From Thalassiosira profunda (Eukaryota > Bacillariophyta > Thalassiosirophyceae > Thalassiosirales > Thalassiosiraceae): 20,240 nucleotides of DNA. Shown piece after piece: positions 10,202-18,009 of the stretch. The translations under genes were made by a program, and so were the position numbers. Location of the stretch: contig JALLAP010000289.1 of assembly GCA_036939355.1 (NCBI GenBank), forward strand, positions 1 through 20,240, given 5' to 3'. Position 1 is the stretch's first letter, and the number at the start of each line of letters is the position of its first letter. The notes beneath the pieces were generated by a model. The model did not search any database. It was not told the DNA's origin and saw only the letters and a program-made list of their open reading frames with translations.

Positions 10202-10337
10202 AACTTTTAAAAGTACTGGGTGGGGTTCCCAGTACTTAGTTTTAAAAATGACTGATTCGTATCGAGTACTTTATTTCCAGTACTTTTAAAAGCGGCTTTA
10301 AAATTATTAGGTACTCAATACGAATCTGAGGTTTTAA
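10202..10337. repeat. Right subterminal palindromes and foldback stem
   Basis: Contains copies of the agtacttttaaaag unit (about 10202-10217 and 10279-10292). It also has an inverted pair, 10254-10269 against 10311-10326, matching at 15 of 16 positions around a 41-base loop that itself contains a palindromic unit. The arrangement mirrors the left end and probably serves transposase binding. Confidence 0.7.
10211..10237 (+). terminator. Hairpin downstream of transposase stop
   Basis: Aagtactggg at 10211-10220 pairs perfectly with cccagtactt at 10228-10237 across a 7-base loop. It starts 46 bases after the stop codon and just after an aataaa at 10189-10194, so it may fall in the 3' end of the transcript. 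It may equally be only a transposase-binding palindrome. Confidence 0.35.
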
Positions 10338-10341
10338 AAAT

Positions 10342-10371
10342 AAAGTATTCTTAAAATAAAGTATAAAATAC
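10342..10371 (-). repeat. Right terminal inverted repeat
   Basis: Reverse complement of 4300-4329 at 28 of 30 positions, reading inward from 10371 as gtattttatacttt. GC-rich host sequence begins within about 20 bp outside it. Confidence 0.85.
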
Positions 10372-10388
10372 GAGGTGATCCCTGACCC

Positions 10389-10402
10389 AGAGAAGGTGCA
10401 CC
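10389..10402. repeat. Right flanking direct repeat, possible target-site duplication
   Basis: Partner of 4272-4285 with one mismatch, 17 bp outside the right inverted repeat. Confidence 0.35.
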
Positions 10403-10531
10403 GCCGCGGCAAGCACGCCACCTGATCCCCCTACGCACGCGTCGTCTCTTGGTATTACGGCGGGGTGCACAATCGATGGCGGCAGCGCCCAGGCTCGCGG
10501 CGGCGGTATGGCCTCCTTGCTGCGCGGCGGG

Positions 10532-10668
10532 GCGACATGTAAGTATTTCCTACCTCATGAGACGACGAAAGTAACAACAACATGCACCACGGAACTCGGA
10601 GGGCGACATGTATTTCCTCTGAGCGAGACGACGAAAGTAACAACAACATGCACCACGGAACTCGGAGG
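10532..10668 (+). repeat. Tandem duplication over the glycosyltransferase start
   Basis: Unit 1 (10532-10602, 71 bp) and unit 2 (10603-10668, 66 bp) both run from gcgacatgt to ctcggagg. They share the start context aacaacatgcaccacgg. Unit 1 has four extra bases that make a donor-like gtaagt, which unit 2 lacks. Each unit carries an ATG in the same frame (10582 and 10648). Confidence 0.9.
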
Positions 10669-11780
10669 CGCCGCGCGTCGCCCGCGTTCCTGTTGCCCAT
10701 CTTCGGCATCTTTGGCTTGTGGATTCTGCTCAACCGTCGACTGGCGTCCTTGCAGGCGGGCGTCGTCTCCTCATCGGATGCAAGAAGCGTCGTCGTCTCG
10801 CCGCCGTGGCCTGGCCGGGAAGCGGTGCGGGTCTACGCCCCGTCGAATCACGACGCCACCGTTGCCATCTGCCTCATTGTGAGGCACGAGAACAATTACA
10901 TTGACGAGTGGATCGACTTTCACGTCGCACTCGGATTTGCCCCCATTTGGATCTACGACAACGCGGACGCGCCGGATTTGGTCTTGCGAGCGTGGCACGA
11001 GAGGAGAAAGGACGTCCAGCATTTGGTTCACATCGTTCACATGCCGTTGTTTCCGGTGCAGGGCGCTGCCTACGAGCAATGTCTCCGGCGGGATGCCACG
11101 AACAGCACATTTGCTGCCATGATTGACATTGACGAAGTGAGTTTGGGTATTTTGAGTCCTTCTCTTACACCTCTCGTATTTTGATATTCCTTTAGTTTGT
11201 GGTGCTCAAGAAACACGACAACATAGTTGACATGATGGTGGAGCATTGCGACGACGACTGCGGAGAGCTCAGCTTGAATTGGCGGCCAATGGGGACGTCG
11301 AACGAAACGAAAAACAGGCCGCTTCCAGTAACGAAACGCAATGTCAATGTGCACACGGAGAGGGCAATGTTTAGGATTGTGAAGGCCATCGTCCGGCCAA
11401 CGTACGTCGCAGATTACATGGATTGGTCGCACACTGTGATGCTGAAAAGGGGATATTGGGTGGACACGAACGGAACAAAACTTCATCGAATAATATCCAC
11501 GGCGCGATGCTGCGTCCCGTACGAACACGACGGGCCCACCGACGTGGGCCTAATCTACCACTACAAGTACAAGAGCGAGGAAGAGTTTTGGTTTAAGTAC
11601 TGCAAACGCGGGGACTCGTTGTCGAAGTGGGGAGAAACGCCAAAGTGCGACCACAGACACCGGTATGGGAATTATCCGCGCGACGGGGACGCTTTCGACG
11701 ACTCGGCGTGGAGGCAGCTGAAAAGAATGGTTCCAAAGTACGCCATCTTTGATAGAATGCCTAACGTAAGGCTTTACTGA
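10648..11780 (+). CDS. GT92/DUF23-like glycosyltransferase, type II membrane protein
   Basis: Exon 1 is 10648-11136, the intron is 11137-11195 (59 nt, GTGAGT to TTTAG, phase 0) and exon 2 is 11196-11780, giving 357 residues. From ATG 10648 the protein has a short basic head (MHHGTRRRR), then one membrane span (about 13-28) and a lumenal domain, the usual Golgi glycosyltransferase layout. An in-frame ATG at 10582, produced by the tandem duplication, would add 22 polar residues and is less favoured. Motifs: ICLIVRHENNYIDEW (74-88), YDNAD (103-107), the metal- and sugar-nucleotide-binding DID at 160-162 formed as IDIDE|F across the splice junction, and HYKYKSEEEFW near the C-terminus. These fit GT-A enzymes of the GT92/DUF23 or related PF13704 type. 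Donor and acceptor sugars are unknown. It would be divergent from the GPCR gene without the transposon. Confidence 0.8.
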
Positions 11781-11810
11781 TTTGAAGGGGAGAGGCGCCC
11801 TCCCAAGTGT

Positions 11811-11833
11811 GCGTACGTACGTACGTACGTACG
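11811..11833. repeat. Short (tacg)n microsatellite
   Basis: Five or more tandem tacg units, self-complementary, 30 bp after the glycosyltransferase stop. Similar gtac-rich bits occur at about 4471-4482 and 16055-16066. Confidence 0.8.
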
Positions 11834-12217
11834 ATAAGTAAGCACGTCTGCGCGCGCGCGACGTACGCGCGCTCCGCCGAGCTCCGAGAGAGCACCCGCT
11901 CGTTGAAGTTGTTGGGAGCTGTTGCTGTTGGGAGGCGTGGCGTGGTGGGTGGGTGGTTGGCCCGGCGCAGCCCGGCGGCGCGGCTTTGCAGAGGGTCCAG
12001 GGCGGCGGTGAGTGCGACGGGCGGTCGGCGTTGGGCGTCGCGGGAAAAGGTGCACAAGATGTGCATTTATTTAGATGTGCATCTAGATATTGAGTTGAAG
12101 CCACCCCGGCTCACCGCTGTAAACCCCTCCGCAGATCGATATCTATTATTTCCTCGGGGAGAAACGTGGCGGTGGGGGCTTTATCTTTGGGTTCGGAGTC
12201 GGCGGCTGGGGCACACA
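11834..12217 (+). promoter_or_regulatory. Upstream region of the HSF gene
   Basis: GC-rich spacer between the glycosyltransferase stop and the HSF start. The HSF frame stays open upstream to 11807, but the translation is Arg/Gly-rich low complexity and I read it as leader. A repeated agatgtgcat (12058-12067, 12073-12082) is the only local structure noticed. No clear heat-shock element was seen. Confidence 0.4.
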
Positions 12218-14182
12218 ATGGAGGACAAAGCCGAGGAGAAGGGGGAGGACGTGTCCAAGGGCGATGGCAGATTGGAGTCAGTCGATGATAACTCGACCGA
12301 TTGCAAACCTAGCCAGCGAACGACGGCTGCAAAATCTCGCCTCGGGGACAAACAGAAGAGAAACCAAACGACCAGGGCAGCGGGGACTACATGGGACAAA
12401 ATGGTTGGCGATGCAGAGCAAGAGAAGAATGAGGGGAAGCAATCTGCAAAAGGTGCACAAAAGAACGGAGACGGAAACGCGTCCTCGGACGAGTCAGACA
12501 CGGACAACGATGCGCCCCAAAAGGGGAGGCCGCCCCTCGTCGACCACACCTACAACGACCACGCCCTCGTGACGGACGATCACCTCCGCCTCCTCGACGA
12601 GAATTCCCCGTCGCTCCCCGCCCCGGCCAACGCTACGGAGGCTGCCGTCCGCGCCAGGCTCCGGGGCATGGCCTGCACCTATGGACCCATGAAGAGGAAC
12701 GCCGGGGGCGTCGTCAAGCCGTTCCCCGGCAAGCTCGCCGACGTGCTGGATCGGACCGATCTATCCGACGTCATCGGGTGGCAGCCCCACGGCCGGGCGT
12801 TCCGCGTCCATAAGCCCAAATCGTTCGCGGCCAACGTCCTCCCCCGCTACTTCAAGCAGACCAAATACCTCAGCTTCACGCGGCAGCTCAATTTGTGGGG
12901 GTTCAAGCGGATCTCCCGCGGGACCGACGCGGGGGCGTACTACCACGAATTGTTTTTGCGGGGACGGCCGTATCTGGCCATGCGGATGCGAAGGATAAAG
13001 GTCAAGGGGACGGGGATGAAGTTGACGCCGAATCCGGAGGGGGAGCCGAATTTTTACAGGGATTGGCCGAGCCTCCCGGAGACGACGGCAGGGGAGGACG
13101 GGGCGTTGCCCCCGCTGCCGCCGCTGCCGACCGAGGGGGCGGGATTGCAGCAGCAGCAGGCTGCGTCGTCAAAGGGGGGGATGCAACAACATCAGATCGG
13201 GGCAGCAGCAGGGGGCGTGGATCGCGTGTCGGAAAACATGTTGAACGCTCTGAAGTATGGGGCTGCGGCAGAGGATACCATTGGCGGAGGACCTGCTGGC
13301 AATGCAGCCTTGCTCCTGCAACATCAAGCGGGCATGGCAAATTGGAATCAGCTACGGTTCCCGGCTCATGCAGCCCTGCCCCAACTGCCCTTGGGACCGC
13401 AGCAATTGCTCGCCAGCGTCAATCTCGGCAACAACTTCAACGACCTTCTATTGGCACCGGAGATGAGATCCCTTGGCGATGCCTCGCAGCTGCAATCCCT
13501 TATTGGCCAACAAAACCAATCAGCGGCGACGGGCGGCGGCACCGATCGAAGCGCTGCGAATGCCGCTGCGCCTCCTGCCATCAACGGTGCTGCCCCCGGT
13601 GCGGCCGGGATGCACCCACAAAATGTGATGCAGGCGCAAATCTCGAACCAACTTCTGATGGAGCGCCTCAGGTCGTTACCCATCGCCCCAGGTGGTTTTG
13701 GAGCCCTCTCTCAAAGTGCGGGCAACGGCCTCGGCCAAATGCAACAATTTGCTGGACAACTTCCCTACGCGACCGCCCAGCTCCCCGGTGGCCAATTTGC
13801 ATCGCTTGGAACTGGGGGCAACCCCTTCGCTCGAGTTGGTAGCAATCTCGCCGAGTCTTCCGTGAAGGGCGCACTCCGGGATGCGAGTCAACTCGAGGAG
13901 ATGGCGTTGGCGAGCCGCGCAAAGGCCCAGTCGTTGGCGCTAGCGGGGGTGCTGCAGGCGCAGGTCGGTGGGGTGCTGGGGAGTTTGCCGAACGCTTTGA
14001 TTGGGCAGCTGCAGGCTCCTCCGGGCGTCCCAGCGCAACAAACTCAGCCACCAGGGCTTCCGGGGAATGAAACGAAGACGGCGCCATCTCAGGGACCAGG
14101 GAGGAATTCGCCGAATAGTGAAGGTGCAAGTGGAGGTGATAGCAGACCTTCGTTTGGTCGCCCTTTTGGAAGAAAAGACTAG
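12218..14182 (+). CDS. Heat-shock-factor-type transcription factor
   Basis: Single exon, 654 residues from ATG 12218 (MEDKAEEKGED). An acidic, Lys-rich disordered N-terminus (1-110) precedes an HSF DNA-binding domain at about 166-262. That domain includes FPGKLADVL, the recognition-helix block LPRYFKQTKYLSFTRQLNLWGF (207-228) and DAGAYYHELFLRGRP (237-251). The tract after the winged helix differs from animal HSFs and matches what I recall of the large diatom HSF-like family. Residues beyond 270 are low complexity, rich in Gln, Ala, Gly and Pro with a QQQQ run, as in activation regions. I see no clear heptad trimerisation domain. Expected role: nuclear sequence-specific DNA binding; a heat-shock role specifically is not shown. 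It is convergent with the next gene. Confidence 0.88.
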   Translation: MEDKAEEKGEDVSKGDGRLESVDDNSTDCKPSQRTTAAKSRLGDKQKRNQTTRAAGTTWDKMVGDAEQEKNEGKQSAKGAQKNGDGNASSDESDTDNDAPQKGRPPLVDHTYNDHALVTDDHLRLLDENSPSLPAPANATEAAVRARLRGMACTYGPMKRNAGGVVKPFPGKLADVLDRTDLSDVIGWQPHGRAFRVHKPKSFAANVLPRYFKQTKYLSFTRQLNLWGFKRISRGTDAGAYYHELFLRGRPYLAMRMRRIKVKGTGMKLTPNPEGEPNFYRDWPSLPETTAGEDGALPPLPPLPTEGAGLQQQQAASSKGGMQQHQIGAAAGGVDRVSENMLNALKYGAAAEDTIGGGPAGNAALLLQHQAGMANWNQLRFPAHAALPQLPLGPQQLLASVNLGNNFNDLLLAPEMRSLGDASQLQSLIGQQNQSAATGGGTDRSAANAAAPPAINGAAPGAAGMHPQNVMQAQISNQLLMERLRSLPIAPGGFGALSQSAGNGLGQMQQFAGQLPYATAQLPGGQFASLGTGGNPFARVGSNLAESSVKGALRDASQLEEMALASRAKAQSLALAGVLQAQVGGVLGSLPNALIGQLQAPPGVPAQQTQPPGLPGNETKTAPSQGPGRNSPNSEGASGGDSRPSFGRPFGRKD

Positions 14183-14328
14183 CGAAGCGAGTGGACCTCG
14201 GCGATTATGCGTCTCGCGCAGTATGAGAAGCTGTGTAAAGAAAAAAGTGTAAAGAAGAATCGCCAAAGCAATGCAATTGCAAAATGATCCCATGAGAAAT
14301 GTGTTGCCCTCCGTAATAAGTCTCTATC

Positions 14329-15963
14329 TCAAACTGTAGGCCTCGCTTCCTGAGAGGAGAGCGGCGGGGCGGGGAGGCGGTGGGACGGGGTAAACTCAGG
14401 GGTTTTTTCGAACCCCCGGCCATAAAACGTGCGCTGGATCATTGAGTGCATAGTTCGTGCAACCTCCAAGTGGACGGGGTCAGGTTCGTTCGGACAGGGG
14501 ACGATCACGGGAGCTTCCCCAATGGCAATCGGAAAGAACTGCCTCGTTTTCTTGCCGCTGTCTCTCTGCATTATGCGAAAGGTGGCGTCGACCACATAAT
14601 GGCCACGGAGGATCTGTTTGTTCAATGGGTATGGCGACGCGGCGGGGCATTTCTTCTCCAAGAACGCCGGAACGTCTTTTTCTAGCACCGACCGCAAATC
14701 AGCAGCACGTGAGTATTTTTTGCCATACGGGTCCCCGTCCACACTGGAGCTGAATAACCTCGGAGTGGAGTTGTGTTTCTGTCTTTGACTGGTGTATGTC
14801 ACGTGCGCAAACGTGTGGCTATTGTCGATTCGTTGGGGGTCAAAGAGATGCACAAGGACATGGTCCATGTCTTTTGGAAGGCATTGAAATTCCTCCAACT
14901 CGCAAGGCTTCCCAATGTTGTCCGAGTAGCCAAGCTTTGCGGTCGTGACAGAGATGGTCCGCGCTGGCTCCAGCCCCGGATCATCCAGCCCCGTGTTATT
15001 CACCCTCACATTGAGAACAATGTGCTTCAGCAATCCTTTGTTCCATAGGGAGACAATGACTTCGAATTCGGACGACGCATCCTTCGCACCTGACAAGAAT
15101 CGCACGTAACTCTTCAGGGGGTCACATTCAAGGAGAACGCTGGCCCAGGTTCTGTCGGCGTTCTTTTCGATCGGACCTACATGGTGAGAACCAAACTCAA
15201 CTTCCGCCCCGGCGGTGATCTCCGAGGGACAGTCCCCGGCACTTTGTTCGAGGGTGCCGTCAAACGCCGCCTGCGATTTGCGGAGCAAGTCTGCCTGAAC
15301 ATCGAACATTGCAACGCGCCTGGAAAATTGGATGGGTGGGAATGTGTCCACGCCTGCGCTAAGAATGGGCCCAGCAAATCTCATAAGAGAAGCAGCCGCT
15401 GCCGGTCCATAGAGCACCAAAATTGGGGGGTGATGCCGATCGTGCCATTCGGCGAGGCATTTTTCGACAGCTTCCGCGCCCTTCCCCTCGTTGACAACGC
15501 CGTCCAGGGCGTCGGTGGTGATGACAGCAATGTGGCTCTTGATTTCGTATACCGTCTGCAGTCCGAGAAATTTGCCCAGCGTATGAACGAGGAATAGGAG
15601 AGGTCCGTATGGCACCGGGGCCCCCGAGGATGGATCAAAACCCGGCAAAAGCGGGACATTGGGCTTGCGTCCCAGCCCAAGAGATTGGATACTTCCATAG
15701 AAGTCCGGCGGAGGCTGAACAGCACCTGGCTCCAGGCCCACAACACCGCCACTAAATCGCTTGGAACCGGGCTCAATCCATTCTCGTAGCAGTTCGAAAC
15801 AGCGCTCATCCAGGGACATTTGCAACGCGCGGCTGGCCGGGTCTACGACGAAGAGGACTTTTGGTGGCGCAGTTCCCTCCCGCCAACCACTCATTTGTTT
15901 CCCATCCGCCGACCTCTTCATGGTGAAGAGAGTTGGGGAAGACGGGGAGGACGACACGCACAA
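14329..15963 (-). CDS. Unrecognised protein, about 540 aa
   Basis: A single long frame on the minus strand, 544 residues from ATG 15963 or 530 from ATG 15921 (MKRSADGKQMSGW), which looks the better start. No signal peptide or membrane span is apparent. Residues about 30-230 have alternating strand-like and helix-like segments (PPKVLFVVDPAS, HIAVITTDALDG, PPILVLYGPAAAASLMRFAGP), which could be a Rossmann-like alpha/beta fold. Residues about 290-420 are beta-rich (FEVIVSLWNKG, HIVLNVRVNNTG, HVLVHLFDP), and the C-terminal third (GHYVVDATFRIMQRDSG, FFPIAIGEAPVIVPCP) may be another beta domain. Its composition, and lack of a comparable frame on the other strand, support a real gene. I recognise no family or catalytic motif. 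Confidence 0.7.
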   Translation of the reverse strand: MCVSSSPSSPTLFTMKRSADGKQMSGWREGTAPPKVLFVVDPASRALQMSLDERCFELLREWIEPGSKRFSGGVVGLEPGAVQPPPDFYGSIQSLGLGRKPNVPLLPGFDPSSGAPVPYGPLLFLVHTLGKFLGLQTVYEIKSHIAVITTDALDGVVNEGKGAEAVEKCLAEWHDRHHPPILVLYGPAAAASLMRFAGPILSAGVDTFPPIQFSRRVAMFDVQADLLRKSQAAFDGTLEQSAGDCPSEITAGAEVEFGSHHVGPIEKNADRTWASVLLECDPLKSYVRFLSGAKDASSEFEVIVSLWNKGLLKHIVLNVRVNNTGLDDPGLEPARTISVTTAKLGYSDNIGKPCELEEFQCLPKDMDHVLVHLFDPQRIDNSHTFAHVTYTSQRQKHNSTPRLFSSSVDGDPYGKKYSRAADLRSVLEKDVPAFLEKKCPAASPYPLNKQILRGHYVVDATFRIMQRDSGKKTRQFFPIAIGEAPVIVPCPNEPDPVHLEVARTMHSMIQRTFYGRGFEKTPEFTPSHRLPAPPLSSQEARPTV

Positions 15964-16106
15964 CGGTGGGCGTGGGACGTGCTACGGGGTGATTGTGAGG
16001 AAGAAGAAGAAGAAGCGGGCGAGCGAGAGAAGTTCAACAAGGAAAGATACCTCTAGGTACGTACTTTCGTAAGTACTCTACTGTACCTCTGATGAGCACA
16101 AGTAAA

Positions 16107-17345
16107 TTATGGAACCTTAGACTCCTCATTGTTGCCATCTAAAGAGGCGCTGGTAACTGCAATGGCCTCTTCCCAGGGCCATTCTTCCAGCTGTTTCACC
16201 CACAGCTGTCGCTGCAATTCTTTGCCCCATCGATCGTTGGTGCACTGCCCCAGCATTCGCAGAAGGGAGGCGTCCGCCGCCAACCCCACGTCCCGCACTT
16301 CTGCCAGCCTGGGTTTCAGTCGGCGTTCCAAACTGTACGCCAACAGCGTCGGATTTTGCACCACAAGCCTCGCAGCGCCTTCTGCGTCCCCTCCCAGCGC
16401 ATCGGTGTAGAATTGCAGCGTCGGCCCGAGGTTGGTTTCGACGCTGCAGCACAGGACATGCGGAAACTTCTGGACCAAGTCCGAGAGTCCCTCCTCCGTC
16501 AGGAAGAGGGAGCGTTCCAACCACTCCATTTTGGGTTGCAGATTGTCGTCGATGGACAGCCCCAGAATCGCCGGGGCCCGTCGCAACATTCTCCCCACGG
16601 AAAAGGCATCGTCCAGATGAAGCCTTTCCCCGAGCCACTCGACCTTGAACTCGAGGTTGCTCTCGACGGACAAATGCATGAGCTGTGGGTATCGCCGAAT
16701 CAGCTTGCCCAACGCGCCGTCATCGTCGTCCATGCCGAGGGTCGTTTGCAGAAATACCAACGTCGTCTCGAGATTCTCTTCCACAGAGCACCCGAGCGTG
16801 TAGGGCTGCCGTACTATCAGCTCCCGGAGGCCCTCGGCGTCCAGCTCCAACCGTTCCGTCAAATAGTCGCACGTCCCCGCCAAATTTTCCACGCTGCAGG
16901 GCAGCACGTGCGGCGCGGCCAACACCAGCTTCTTCAGCCCCCGGCCGTCCAACCCCAATCGCCCTTCCAAATAGGCCACCTTTTCCTCGAGGTTCGTTCG
17001 CCCGAGGAATCCCCGGGGCTGGCTCCGGACGATCCCCTCCAATTCGGCCTGGGTCAATTGCAATCGATCCCGCAGCCACTCGACGCGCGATTTTATAACG
17101 CCAGAATCTAATGTGAGCACGTTGGTCGTCTCCTCCACCTCTTGGATGCGCGCGTCGTCGAAGCCCAGTGCCTCCCGCAGGTATTGCTTGTTTTGTTTGA
17201 TGGTGGCCGCGTCCTTCGTCGCGGCGTGGAGCAGCGGCGGCCCCCGCTCGAGACGCTGCGACGGCGATGGCCGCGGCGGACAGAATGCGGAGCCATCGCG
17301 GGCGAGCAGGGCGGCCGCGAGCGCGAGCTTCAACGGCGGCGCCAT
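16107..17345 (-). CDS. mTERF-domain protein, probably plastid-targeted
   Basis: 412 residues from ATG 17345. The reading frame extends upstream to another ATG at 17444, but starting at 17345 puts a signal peptide at the N-terminus (PLKLALAAALLA) that ends in DGSAF|CPP. A Phe right after the cleavage site is the hallmark of bipartite plastid presequences in diatoms. From about residue 70 to the end come roughly eight mTERF-type helical repeats of about 35-40 residues with the recurring pattern (L)xLxxxLGLxxxxLxxLVxxxPxxLxxSVExNL. Known for the family: helical-repeat nucleic-acid-binding proteins acting in organelle transcription termination, splicing or ribosome assembly. The specific target is unknown. 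It is divergent from the kinase gene. Confidence 0.88.
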   Translation of the reverse strand: MAPPLKLALAAALLARDGSAFCPPRPSPSQRLERGPPLLHAATKDAATIKQNKQYLREALGFDDARIQEVEETTNVLTLDSGVIKSRVEWLRDRLQLTQAELEGIVRSQPRGFLGRTNLEEKVAYLEGRLGLDGRGLKKLVLAAPHVLPCSVENLAGTCDYLTERLELDAEGLRELIVRQPYTLGCSVEENLETTLVFLQTTLGMDDDDGALGKLIRRYPQLMHLSVESNLEFKVEWLGERLHLDDAFSVGRMLRRAPAILGLSIDDNLQPKMEWLERSLFLTEEGLSDLVQKFPHVLCCSVETNLGPTLQFYTDALGGDAEGAARLVVQNPTLLAYSLERRLKPRLAEVRDVGLAADASLLRMLGQCTNDRWGKELQRQLWVKQLEEWPWEEAIAVTSASLDGNNEESKVP

Positions 17346-18009
17346 GCCACGCCTGCCGCCGAGTGGGTGGCGCGCAGCTGCGGCCCGGAGGGGCGGCGCG
17401 GTTGCCGCGCGCGGGCTGATGGTTATTTGGGAGCCATCCTGCATGCAGAATGATATCGTATTTGGCCCAAATGCCTTCTGTCTTTGCCTCTGGGCTGAAC
17501 GATCTGCCCCTTCGTGCCATCAAGGGGCTTTTCTGCTTCAATCGGCCCTCTGGTTGAGTGCTTGAAAATCAGAGTGGCCCGGAAAAAATCTGATGTCGCA
17601 CATTTTTTCGGCGACAACATCACTGCCCAAAAATGCCTGAAACGATTGATATCGGATGTATTAAATTGACTACTGAATTTCTCACGTAGGAATGAATACA
17701 TTTTGCGCCAGCGGTTCTCAGTCAGACTTTTCACACCCAAATGCCAAGCAAGAACGACTTTGAGCCCCCCGCGCGCGCGCCTCACCACTTGAACCAGCCG
17801 ACCGGCACCACAAACAAAGGCATCGATCGTATCAAGGAGCTGAGCACAGCTCCGCCCCCATCGACAGGCATCGGCAGCTCGGGTTGGGGCCAGGGAGGCT
17901 CACAAATCGACGGCCCGGTCGGGTTGCAATTGTCTCGATTTGCAATTGACCACATCGAGTCAGCAGAGAGGAGGTAGGGCCCTACAAAACATCAGATCTC
18001 TGCCCAGCA
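17346..18009. promoter_or_regulatory. Shared divergent upstream region of mTERF and kinase genes
   Basis: 664 bp between two divergent starts, likely holding both promoters. Small frames exist on both strands (17423-17788 minus, 17741-17977 plus) but neither has convincing protein-like content. A 9-bp self-complementary-core unit, ttgcaattg, occurs twice at 17924-17932 and 17940-17948, and gtagggccctac is a palindrome around 17975-17986; both lie within 90 bp of the kinase start. Confidence 0.45.

Larger units (their letters stand above)
4300..10371 (+). mobile_element. DNA transposon with OTU-protease/transposase gene (MULE-like?)
   Basis: A 6072-bp unit bounded by a 30-bp terminal inverted repeat (28 of 30 positions match). 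Both ends carry AT-rich subterminal palindromic motifs unlike the GC-rich host genes. The cargo is a single intact three-exon gene (5880-10164) combining an OTU-like protease domain, a zinc finger and a DDE-type transposase core. About 1.45 kb of leader precedes the gene and contains a 140-bp direct duplication. An intact frame of 1286 codons and well-kept ends suggest an autonomous or recently active copy. Family assignment is inference: CxxH after the second Asp and a WRKY-GCM1-like finger point to the Mutator/MULE-Phantom group, but the third acidic residue could not be assigned and no clean 8-11 bp target duplication is visible. Confidence 0.85.

Noticed and set aside
11807..12217. N-terminal extension of the HSF protein by 137 codons
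   Set aside because: The translation is Arg-rich low complexity running over a microsatellite; ATG 12218 starts a normal acidic, disordered N-terminus.
12895..13842. 315-codon frame inside the HSF gene in another frame
   Set aside because: It overlaps the DNA-binding domain and low-complexity tail, and its composition is typical of an off-frame read of GC-rich DNA.
16720..17541. 273-codon minus-strand frame overlapping the mTERF gene
   Set aside because: Off-frame of the mTERF repeats, Arg/Ala/Gly-rich, no recognisable domain.
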